From positions 1-15,788 of the forward strand of contig JADGJH010000641.1 in NCBI GenBank assembly GCA_027596945.1: DNA of 15,788 nt. The letters are read 5' to 3'. Below the pieces are notes generated by a model. It was not told where the DNA came from. It worked only from the letters and a program-made list of their open reading frames with translations, and made no database searches. Made by a program: the position numbers and the translations under genes. Position 1 is the first letter of the stretch. Each line of letters opens with the position of its first letter. This DNA comes from Physocladia obscura (taxonomy: Eukaryota; Chytridiomycota; Chytridiomycetes; Chytridiales; Chytriomycetaceae). This document shows positions 1 to 8,775 of the stretch, one piece after another.

Positions 1-1190
1 CTTTTAAGCTCAGCATGCCTCAACCAACAGACCCTTCAAAGAAACAATGTTTTGTGTAACCATTAATAATGTATTAACAAACGCATTTCCCAGTTATTGG
101 TAAAAAAAATTTTCGTTTATGTGTGGGGGAGGGATACTGGTTCAAAATCGGTTTACTATCAAATTTTCAATATTCAAGAGCAAAAAAAAAAAAAGAAACT
201 GCAAACGACATGCTATAATAACTGGATCAAAAAAATAAACTTGTATTAAGTAACATGAAAGTATTGTTCAGCTTTTTGTTTCTTTTTCGTTTTCATTTTT
301 CGTTAACAAAAAAATTTGATTTGCTGAGTAATAGAATTTGAGAAGTAATTTCAAATTTTACCATTGTTGCATCCGTAACAAAGTCGTGGCATCTTTTCAG
401 AATAATTGTATGATGTTCAAGTATAGTCACTCTGTTTCACGACTTTTTTGCTCCAATTGCCAAAATGGAAGAGAAAAAAAAGTATCGAAAACTGCTTTCA
501 GAAGAACTTAGCTGTTACTTAGAAAAAAAAAAAGAAAAAAAAAATTCTTTGATCCGGGCAGAGAATACGTGAGAACACTGTACAAACTTGTTCTGGATGA
601 GAATTTTTTTTTTTTATTGTTGAAAATTTTTTCCTGTACTCAGAAAATGAAATCGTTCATTGAAGTTGAGAGATTGGAGGCTGGTACTTTAGCGGCAGCT
701 TTAAAGCTATTTTTGTGGCTTTATATGAACTTAAAAAAATTTGCTTTTTTTTTTTTTTTTATTGGTGGAAAAGCCATGTCATTCCAGTGTAATAAAAAAC
801 AACAGGTAAAAATTGGACAGCAAAACAAAAAAAGAAAGAAAAAAAAAAGGCAAAAAAGACAAAAAACGAAACGCATGAAATAAACGATCAAATAACTTAG
901 ATATTCCAATTTCCAAGGTCGTTTGTCAAAACTGGATATTATTGGCGTCAAAAAACATATATATATATATATGTCTTTGGTTTCAGCGTTTTCTTAAAAA
1001 CCATTTGACATGTCACATAGTATTTCAACTTGGACTTCTTTTCTTTCACGACTTAAGCCAAATAAATTAAAAAACTAAATAATAAATCAAGCAAAATGTC
1101 AAGTTTGTTTTGTGATATTGATTTCGGGATTTTAAAAAAAAAAAAAGATATATATTATAATTTGAGCGGAATTGGCTAATCGATCAATAT
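1..1190. other. AT-rich spacer downstream of the SWI/SNF gene, no gene seen
   Basis: This stretch is dominated by A and T homopolymers (for example near 181-195, 527-542, 603-617 and 745-760). The only open frames are low-complexity Lys- or Phe-rich strings with no recognisable domain. I see no exon-like segment, tRNA or rRNA. It contains the 3' flank of the minus-strand gene ending at 1191. A distal exon of an unrelated gene at the extreme left edge cannot be excluded. Confidence 0.6.
957..972. repeat. (AT)8 microsatellite
   Basis: Eight perfect AT dinucleotides lie in the AT-rich 3' flank of the SWI/SNF gene. It is a simple sequence repeat with no evident function. Confidence 0.9.
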
Positions 1191-4100
1191 TCATTCGATT
1201 TCTTCTTCGCTGTCATCTTTTACTCTTTTTGCAGGACGACGTAAAGGCGTCTGGACTTCATTGTTGAAATTGCTTTCATGTTCTCCCTTCATCTTGAGTT
1301 TGAACCGTGGCATATCTACGTTTCCAAATACACCCCCAGTGTCTTCCTCGTCATCGTCACGTCCGTGCTTTTGACTGCTTCTATTTCCTTTTGAGAACAG
1401 ATAAGATTCGAGGGTTTCATTGAAAATCCTGTGTTGCAGCAACAAAATATATTCACGAAACCAAAAACAAAATAAAAAAAGATCAAAAAACTCAACTGTT
1501 CCAATTCAATGCTATCTTCATATAAATCACTTCCTTCAACGTTATATGTGCGTGCGTTTCCAAAAAGTAATGCAAAGTCTGCTTTGATCTCATCAAACGA
1601 AACATATCTGTGGCTATTGATTTTTTGTTGAATATCTTTAAGACAAATTGGTAATTTGATGATTTCATGATAATCTTTGTATGTACGCTTTGGCGGGAGA
1701 ATCTCAAAAGCCTCTGCTCGGCTGTGCGTTTTCCTAAAAAAAAAGGAGTTAAATATAGAAAAATATTAAAACTAAGTACCCTTTTTCATCTTCATAAGTG
1801 CTTCCTCTTATGGCGGCTAAGCAGGCATGACTGACTGTAGTCAAAAACTCACGTTCTGTGATACTTATCGAGTCAGATGCAAGCATTTCTGCCTTAGACT
1901 TCTTTCCGCGTTTCTTACTGGACCCGCCGCCAGAGTCCACAGCCACAATGCTCAATTTTGTCGCAATCCTCCTGCTTTTAGCTTCCTCGCCCTCCTCGTC
2001 TTCTTCAAAATCATCAAATGGACCATGCTCGCCGTCGTCGTTCTCGTTGCCTGATCCATCGTCGTCAGCCAGTGCACCAGTCTCGCCGGCACCCAGTTTG
2101 CTAGCTTTACGACGCGCCTTTTGTTCGAGTTTTTCGGCAATCGCTTCATGCAGAGTACCGCTATCCGCTGCCATCAAAAATTGCTCCTCTGTCAAAACAT
2201 CACCATAATGGACCTGTGACAAATTCTATGATGAGTATTGAAATATTCAATAAATAGCTTTTTAATTGGTACGTACAGCTTTTCGGTCTCTTGGCTTGAT
2301 GCTCAACAAATCATCTGCCTCAGCTGCCTTCAATTTGGTAAAGTCAATTTGGTAGCATGGTGGCAATTCCTTTTCCGAAATCAAGCGCGGTGGTGGATGT
2401 CCATTATAAATTTCTAATTCTCTGGCTTCTCGTTCCCGATCAATTTGCGCGAATGTCTCAATTTCTTCCGGACTACGTGCAAGAACCTCGTTCAACTGCT
2501 CATCTGTCATCTCTTCCGAATCCTCGTTTCCATCTTCGCCATTACCCTTCTCGTCTTTCTCAGCTTCAAATAAAACGCGTAACAGCTCTTCGCGTTCCTT
2601 TTCGCTTGTTTTTTGGTCAAACTTTCCGGCCTGAATCACTTTCCCGTCCAAATCAAGTTTTTGTTGCGCTTTCGCCAGAATATGCTCTTCGATACTGTTG
2701 CTCGTAATAAGTCGCAAAATGCGAACTTCTTTTTTCTGTCCAATACGGTGAGCACGATCCTGTGCTTGTAGATCTTGGTGCGGGTTCCAGTCTGAATCAA
2801 AAATAACTACAGTGTCGGCAGTTTGAAGATTTAGTCCAAGTCCTCCGGCGCGTGTGGACAAGATAAATATGTCAAACTCCGAGTCAGGAGCATTGAATGT
2901 TTTTAAAAGATGTTCACGGTCTTCCCCTTTCACAGCTCCGTCCAAACGAAGAAATTTAATACCACGATGACGGAAAAAATCTTCCGCTATGTCCATGATC
3001 TGTTTTTTTTTTGTTTTTTGTTTTAAATTTAAAATAAAAAAATTGAACAAAAAAAGGAAAAAAAACCTGTGTCATTTGGAAAAACATCAAAACACGATGC
3101 CCAGTTTTAAAATACTTCGGCAAAATACGGTCCAGTAACTCAAACTTTCCAGAAACTCGGTAAATCATGTCCGACGTCATTGTTTCATTGGGTAGCACGA
3201 GTTGTTCGACTTCAGGAAACACAAACGGGTGATTGCAGATCTTGCGAAACTGCATCACAAGATTATTAAGAGCTTTTGTCCCACTCAATTTTGTTTGATC
3301 AAAAGGTCCAACACTTCTCAGTTTTTTAACCCGATCAGTGATTTTTCTTTGCAAAGCACTCATTGGGCACTTGATTATAGTTTCAATCTTGTCTGGAAGT
3401 TCTTTTTCGACATCTTTCTTCAGTCTTCGCAGTAAAAACGGTCGCAAGACTTTGTGTAACCCTTTAATCATGAGTAGACGCTCTTCTTCATTCAATTCTA
3501 GCTGGACAGCATTTCCAGTTGCGCCAAATGGTGAACTGAACCATTCATCAAAAGATTTCACGGAGTTGAAGATTTTTGGGAGAACAAAGTTTAGAATAGC
3601 CCACAATTCAGACAAATTATTCTATATATGGACATATGTGAGAGTATGCAAATGTAAACTTTTTTTTTTAAATACTTGAAGAGGCGTTCCAGTCAAAATT
3701 ACGCGATATCTTGTATTATAAAACTGCATCAACGTTGTGCTTAATTTACTCTGTGCATTTTTCATTCGATGACCTTCGTCTATAATCATATATACCCACT
3801 TGATCTTCGCAAGAACAGCTTTTTCACGAATAATGTATTCGTAGGTCGTAATTAGGACTTGAAAGTTTCCGGCGCGAATTTGCGCTGCTGTACGTCTTCG
3901 CTCCTCAGGGCCACCTTTGAATACAATCTTAGAGACACTCGGTGCCCATTTTTCAAATTCATGTGTCTGCAAAACGGAGTAAACAAATAATAGAATTTTC
4001 AAAAAGGAACAAACCCAATTTGTCACTGTCGCCAGAGGAATAATGACGAGATACGGCCCCATTTGCTTCTTTTTTTCAATCAGATATGTAATGAGTGAGA

Positions 4101-5880
4101 TTGTTTGAATAGTTTTTCCTAGACCCATCTGCCGAAAAAAGAATGAATAAAAAAAAGAAAAATTAAAACAGAATATACCTCATCCGCCAAAATTCCATTC
4201 AATCTATTGTTGTATAACGAGATCATCCTGGTGCAAGAGGTTAAACCTATACGAAGGAAAAGAAATAAATACCATTCGAGCCCTTTGATTTGGTATTCCT
4301 TCAGTTGCCCTCCAACTAACAAACTACTTTGTTTTTCCACTTTTTCCTTAATTCTATGTGCAACAGCGTAATAATCGGTATTTGATCCAGGCTCATCTTC
4401 GTCAGGAATAACAACGTCGGCACCTTCCAAATAAATTGCGTCCTGGCTCGAAATATGATCTTTCTGAGTCACTACAGCACTTGCCAAATTCGCCAAGTAA
4501 GCGTTTGTTTTGCTCAGAATCTGCATAATACGACCATCCTTGGCTTCGTCCAAAAGTTTAATGTACGCGGCTTCATCATTTTCTTTAAGAGCTTTGAGAC
4601 GTTCTGCAGACACACGTTGGCTGCGCTTTTGTTCCTCTTTCTCGATGAAGGCGTGATATTTTATAACCGACGCACCCAAGCGCTGGTATTTTTGGGTTGT
4701 GTTTTTGCTCAATGTTGTCAACTCGCGACCACCTTATATTTAGAAATATATGAATTTATCAGTCTTACAATTTTTACTTTTAGTTTTCGCTGTTCTATGG
4801 TATTAAATTGTTATTTTTTCCCTAACTAATTGCACTCATTCTGTTTCATAATTCTTTTTTTGACATACATTGTACAACTGCTGACAAATATTCGGCGAGA
4901 CGCATTTTTTCTCTACGTTCCCGTTCACCGCGACGTTCAGCCTCAACTTGTTCTGTCTGTCTTGCCTCACGCAGCGAAAATTTACGAACACGACGGTACA
5001 AAGAGCGGTCGATGGAAGTCAAGAGAGTCGAGTTGTGCTGTGTTCCGAGAAAAATAGATTCTCTGAGTTGCCGTTGCTTCTGAGCGAGTTTGAGGGATTT
5101 GAGTTCAATCAAAACACGAAGCTTCGTGGACGATTGCGAGAGTGGGGAGTCTGAGTTTGATAGATTCGCCGGAAGAGATTCAAGTAGACTGCATAACCAA
5201 AAGTAAATATATACACATATAAATAGCTAACAAAAAAAATTGTAACAAACCGTATTCTGTAGTTAATGCGGGCCTGTATGCGACGCTCACGCTCTTGAAT
5301 AATGGCCACGGGATCGATAACGGGGAGATCTCCGGACGGATCGGACACATCTTCGTCGGCAAATAGAGCTGAGGCGAGGTCTGCGGAGATAGGTAGGTTT
5401 TGGGACAACAGTTTGAAGGCCTGAATTTGCGCACGTAATACTTCACGGTGGGCAGCGCTAAAGGCGTCGGCATCAATGAGAATTTGCTGGTTATTTTGGT
5501 TTTGGTTTTGAATCTGCTGTTGTTGCTGTTGCTGTTGTTGTAGTTGGTGTTGTTGTTGCTGCTGCTGTTGTTGTATTTGCAGCTGTTGTTGTTGCTGCGG
5601 TGGCTGCTGCTGTTGCTGTTGCTGTTGTTGTAGCTGCTGCTGCTGCTGCTGCTGCTGTGGTGGTTGCTGCAGTGTTAGCAAGTTTTGATACTGCTGCATT
5701 TTAAGCATTGCGATGATCTGAGCGTATTGCGCATTGTTTGCTTCCGTCGCGCCCGCTAACTTCAGCTGATGCGCTTTCTACAGCAGCGTTCACCGTTAAA
5801 CAGAATCGAATAAACGCTCATATATCGCTTCTCACCATTATCAACTGCTGTTGCATTGTCATAGGCAGTGATGGATCCAT
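1191..5880 (-). CDS. SNF2: SWI/SNF-type chromatin-remodelling ATPase (Snf2/Sth1/Brahma/BRG1 class), 12 exons, complete
   Basis: Catalytic subunit of a SWI/SNF- or RSC-type complex: a nuclear, ATP-driven DNA translocase that moves nucleosomes. Exons in transcript order: 5880-5836, 5777-5251, 5188-4869, 4732-4273, 4227-4179, 4128-4015, 3966-3676, 3621-3067, 2999-2277, 2213-1780, 1733-1497 and 1428-1191. All introns are GT-AG, and the join gives 3993 nt with one stop, 1330 residues, close to Sth1 in size. Domains: polyglutamine about 52-113; QLQ about 120-146 ([19 protein letters not shown]); HSA about 255-325; ATPase motif I DEMGLGKT at 466-473, split by an intron; motif II DEGH at 568-571; TGTPLQ at the end of exon 7; helicase-C with RAHRIGQ at 869-875; SnAC-like acidic region; bromodomain about 1140-1255, with NARTYN carrying the acetyl-lysine-binding Asn. 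Exon 1 (15 codons, first ATG at 5880) joins exon 2 in phase. The bromodomain exon has no internal start, so a simple ORF scan misses it. The domain set separates it from ISWI, CHD and INO80. Which BRM-class paralogue it is cannot be decided. Confidence 0.97.
5484..5669 (-). repeat. CAG/CAA tract encoding polyglutamine in the SWI/SNF ATPase
   Basis: This tract encodes about 62 residues, nearly all Gln with interspersed Pro, Leu, His, Ile and Asn. Most of it mixes CAG and CAA, but 5633-5657 is a pure run of about eight CAG codons, which is likely to vary in length. It precedes the QLQ domain, as Gln-rich stretches do in several BRM-class proteins. Confidence 0.9.
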
Positions 5881-6027
5881 TTCCCCTTTTTTTTGCCACA
5901 CCAAATTTTGCAATCCCACAATCAGTTTTATTATTCATTTACTCACTTATTGCCAGCTGTGAGCCTGGTGAAGACAGAAACACCTAAATCTATTTGATAT
6001 CTTTATTTGAATTTTTTTTCTGGTGGA
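5881..6027. promoter_or_regulatory. Head-to-head spacer, probable bidirectional promoter
   Basis: Only 147 bp separate the minus-strand ATG of the SWI/SNF ATPase (5880) from the plus-strand ATG of the inositol polyphosphate kinase (6028). The spacer has T-runs (about 5886-5893 and 6012-6019) and no clear TATA box at a standard distance. Both 5' UTRs and both core promoters must fit here unless upstream noncoding exons overlap the neighbouring gene. Shared promoter function is inferred from geometry. Confidence 0.6.
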
Positions 6028-7080
6028 ATGGAATGGAGGAACGAGGAAAGTGAAGCAGTGATTAAACTGGAACTATTTGAACATCAAGTGGCGGGACATG
6101 CGCAGTCGCTGTGGCGTGTGGTTGAACGGGTGACAGCCGCACGTGGATATGATACCGTTACTGTTGATTCTGGCATTGTTGATGCCCATACTGATAACAA
6201 TGCCGATAACGGTGGGACAAGAACCGAGCTGGAAACTTGCCTTCTTGCCAAACAGCTTCAGCCCGTCGAAGCTGCCTTCTACGTTGCATCGCAGGCGGTG
6301 CCCTCGACGCTTACCCCGTTCCTTCCCGCTTTCCACGGGGTTTACACTGCTCGAATACCTCCAAATCTCAATGCTACTAATAATCGGGGTGACGGCGTTC
6401 GTTTTGCAAAAGTGTTGGTTATTCAAAACACAATCGCTCATCTGCCGAAGCCTTCTGTGGCGGACATCAAACTCGGAACGCGTCTTTTTGGACCTGACGC
6501 AAATGCAGAAAAAATCGGACGCATGATTTCCCATGCTAAAAACACGACATCTGGGGCTGTTGGCTTGCGCATCTGCGGCCTGAAAGTCTATTGCCAGAAT
6601 CAAAATTCTTCTTTCTCTTCTTACACCGTCGCTTCGCGTGAATTCGGCCGTTCGCTCACTCCGGAATCTCTGCCTTCTGGCTTTGCACAATTCTTTGCAG
6701 AAATCGGCAATCAAGATATCCGCACATTGCTTATCCGCCGTTTCCTTTTTAAAATATCCGTCCTTCTTGATGCACTTAAACAAACGGAATGCCGCCTTTA
6801 CGGTGCATCGCTTCTTTTGGCTTTTGACAACTCCTGCTTGACTGCATCCACGCCTGTAAAATCAATTGATCCGTTCATTGTTGTCAGGTTGATCGATTTT
6901 GCACATTCTTTTTATTGCCCTGGCAACGGTTATGACGAAGGTGCTATTTTTGGTTTGTCAAATCTGATGACAATTTTAAATTCCATTATCGAAATAAAAA
7001 ACAAAAATATATCCTGCTTTTATTTAAACCCGGGGGGGCGTGGTCGCGCCCTGTGCTGCAACTCAGTGTGTTCTTCCTAA
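6028..7080 (+). CDS. Inositol polyphosphate kinase (IPK family: IPMK/IP3K/IP6K), intronless
   Basis: Transfers phosphate from ATP to soluble inositol phosphates, making IP4/IP5 or pyrophosphorylated forms. Members act in the nucleus or cytoplasm. The 350-residue frame carries the family signatures in order: PSVADIKLG at 142-150, matching the PxxxDxKxG inositol-binding and catalytic motif; an SLL motif at 261-263 (SLLLAFD); and IDFAH at 289-293, holding the metal-binding Asp, followed by DEGAIFGLSNL, the usual C-terminal element. Start: the first ATG in frame is at 6028; a TTG at 6007 also lies in frame but is not a likely eukaryotic start. After the GLSNL element about 35 residues remain, including a Cys-rich end, beyond where many family members stop. 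No introns, unlike its divergent neighbour. The motifs do not decide between multikinase, IP3 kinase and IP6 kinase; the compact size favours a multikinase-like enzyme. Confidence 0.92.
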   Translation: MEWRNEESEAVIKLELFEHQVAGHAQSLWRVVERVTAARGYDTVTVDSGIVDAHTDNNADNGGTRTELETCLLAKQLQPVEAAFYVASQAVPSTLTPFLPAFHGVYTARIPPNLNATNNRGDGVRFAKVLVIQNTIAHLPKPSVADIKLGTRLFGPDANAEKIGRMISHAKNTTSGAVGLRICGLKVYCQNQNSSFSSYTVASREFGRSLTPESLPSGFAQFFAEIGNQDIRTLLIRRFLFKISVLLDALKQTECRLYGASLLLAFDNSCLTASTPVKSIDPFIVVRLIDFAHSFYCPGNGYDEGAIFGLSNLMTILNSIIEIKNKNISCFYLNPGGRGRALCCNSVCSS

Positions 7081-7084
7081 TAAA
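7079..7084 (+). terminator. AATAAA polyadenylation signal overlapping the kinase stop codon
   Basis: The stop TAA at 7078-7080 overlaps a perfect AATAAA at 7079-7084. This would give a very short 3' UTR, in line with a compact genome. No cleavage site can be assigned. Confidence 0.5.
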
Positions 7085-7205
7085 ATATTGAATTGACGAG
7101 TTTTCCACTGCGGGTGAGGCGCGGGTTTATTAAAAACGGGATTTTCGCTTGAATTTAAAATGCTCTAATCATTTATTTTTTTTTCTTTACCAATACTATC
7201 AAACA
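7085..7205. other. Junction between host kinase gene and mobile element
   Basis: These 121 bp hold a small GC-rich patch (about 7109-7128) followed by AT-rich sequence leading to the first ATG of the element. The left end of the element should lie here or just after it. I could not find a terminal inverted repeat or target-site duplication by eye. Confidence 0.4.
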
Positions 7206-7969
7206 ATGACTTTAACTATTCCAGCAACCACAGTGCGAACTCGATTCTTAAAACCTCTCCCTATTGGAATTGTCTACAAAGACCCTCGAAATCAACACAC
7301 CTACAAAGTTATTGAAAAGAGAATTAACACCACCTTTTCGAAATATGGAGCGCCTTATTTGGGCCCAACTGAACCTGCTCTTATTGATGTACCTGATAAA
7401 TGGATGAAGATGACCAATCCTCAACAAGCCAACATCAATCAATGAAGGATCAAATTATAGAGTTGGAAGAAACAGTGAATTATCTCCAACAAGAACTGAG
7501 TGGTAGCAATGACCCAGATGACTTTGAGAAACTAACCGTGATTGAAATAAAACATTCATTATTAGATAAAATAAAGCAACTAATGAATGGGAATGAATAT
7601 TCCGAGACTGATAGTGAGCTCTCCTTTGTTGATAATTCACTTGTCTATTATCTGAGAAAGAAGAGCAGTGGAGACAATAAAAAGAGGATTCAGCGAATCA
7701 AACATGACTTACTGAAGGGAGACACAAACCTTTACAAGGAACTCCAAGACAATCAGCTTGCTATTCAAAAGAGATTATTTCATCTCTTGAAGAAAGAAAT
7801 TGGTGACAAGAAGATTGTTTCGATAAGACGTCTTAATCATTGTCAAAGTCTGAAAACACTGGCAGTTGAGCTCTATTGGGAGCAAACATTTGACCAAAAA
7901 AGTCATGAATTTGGTCAGTCTTCTGCCACATCTTTCCTTGACTTTGTTTTGTGTTTACGTAGAATGTAA
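7206..7969 (+). pseudogene. Coiled-coil protein of the element, copy 1, with 4-bp frameshift
   Basis: The ATG at 7206 opens a frame that ends at TGA 7443-7445. The remainder continues in another frame from about 7442 to 7969. Copy 2 shows the cause: it has AATCAATCAATG where copy 1 has AATCAATG, a 4-bp loss in an ATCA repeat. The N-terminal segment (about 60 residues before IDVPDKW) exists only in this copy. The middle region is charged and heptad-like (IIELEETVNYLQQEL), followed by a conserved IKHSLLDKIKQLMN and LVYYLRKKSS stretch. I do not recognise the family. The C-terminal part overlaps the convergent zinc-finger gene. Possible roles (scaffold, DNA-binding or regulatory) are not supported by any motif. 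Confidence 0.65.
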
Positions 7970-8530
7970 TGCATTCTCCAAGTTCCATGAATATGGGCTC
8001 AGTCAGTTTTGATGCACATTGCATTCTTATTGTTGTCTCAGCCATGGCTCAATTTGGCAGCATTTTGGTAGTTGTTATCATTACAATGGTTGGAATTTTT
8101 GACAGTGCAATAGGTGATAAAATCCACTTGTCACACACATTTTTGTAAAGTATAATAACAGCATGCTCTGTTGTTAACACACCATCCTTTAACTTGTCTA
8201 TATCAATCCTAAATCCTTGGCTTTCTGATTCATACCCATTCAATTCAACATTCTCAAAATTTCATTCAATAACCCTAGTTTTGCATCTATTTTTGTTGAA
8301 ATGGGAAACTATTGTCTTGCGAGATATCATTTTCTTCTGACAAACAAAACACTTCACTGTTTTATAATCACAATCTTCCACATGTTTATTTAGATTCCAT
8401 TTCAACACTTGCATTTTACGGTTTTCATTCGTGCAACGCACTAAGTTAGGCATCAATCCAACTTGTAGCTGTTTGTTATGAAAAAGTGATTCTGTCTTGC
8501 ATTGTGGATACTTTTGGCCCAATTGATGTC
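7385..8530. repeat. Direct repeat module, copy 1 (coiled-coil plus zinc-finger genes)
   Basis: This segment matches 13308-14440 in the same orientation with the same gene order: plus-strand coiled-coil gene, then convergent minus-strand zinc-finger gene. Similarity begins sharply at the codons for IDVPDKW on the left. It runs to the end of the RING-like half of the zinc-finger gene on the right, where copy 2 is cut. Protein identity of the coiled-coil parts is about 70-75% by eye, so the copies are old rather than recent. Confidence 0.8.
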
Positions 8531-8666
8531 GGCATTTGATGCGAACAAAGTGTGGGTTTGGTCTGTTTGCACACTGAATTATTGGAAAGTTTATGTTTTC
8601 AAGGCAAACACAACAGATTAAATCAGATTGCTTTAAATTCATTGAATAGTTTACTATTTGTTCCAT
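7833..8666 (-). pseudogene. SIAH/TRAF-like RING and zinc-finger protein of the element, copy 1
   Basis: ATG at 8666 starts a frame of about 277 codons broken by two in-frame TGA codons (8262-8264 and 8049-8051). It ends at TAA about 7833 with FSDFDND. The N-terminal part has a degenerate RING-like Cys/His set (ICCVCLEN, then KCRHQL and PQCKTES). Next comes a SINA/TRAF-type zinc finger (H-x4-C, CFVCQ, then SHF and RCKT). A mostly uncharacterised C-terminal region contains the conserved stretch FMELGEC. At the first stop copy 2 has AGA, and at the second GGA, so both arose by single substitutions. One zinc ligand is also lost here: NENRK, where copy 2 has NENCK. Family members are often E3 ubiquitin ligases; that activity is inferred only from the Cys/His pattern. 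Confidence 0.65.
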
Positions 8667-8710
8667 TTTATAAGTTTACAAAATATTTTAATTTTCTACA
8701 ATTAAACTTG

Positions 8711-8740
8711 AAAAAGTTCAGCCAGCCAGATTTTTTCTAA
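8711..8740 (-). promoter_or_regulatory. Conserved intergenic motif, copy A
   Basis: The core CAGCYRGCCAGATTTTTT (plus-strand reading) sits between the stop of the polymerase-helicase-HNH gene (8776) and the ATG of the zinc-finger gene (8666). It is nearly identical over about 30 bp to 12426-12454, which occupies the equivalent position before the polymerase gene. Its place 45-75 bp upstream of a minus-strand start suggests a promoter; a transcript-end or processing signal is the alternative. Confidence 0.55.
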
Positions 8741-8775
8741 AACAATTATTTTCGCACAAACTTTTCCACAAGCCA

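Noticed and set aside
569..883. Open frame with Lys/Phe-rich product
   Set aside because: It starts at GTG, is built from A/T homopolymers and has no domain; expected by chance in this AT-rich spacer.
6073..6783. Minus-strand open frame opposite the kinase
   Set aside because: Antisense shadow; the plus strand holds all inositol polyphosphate kinase motifs in order.
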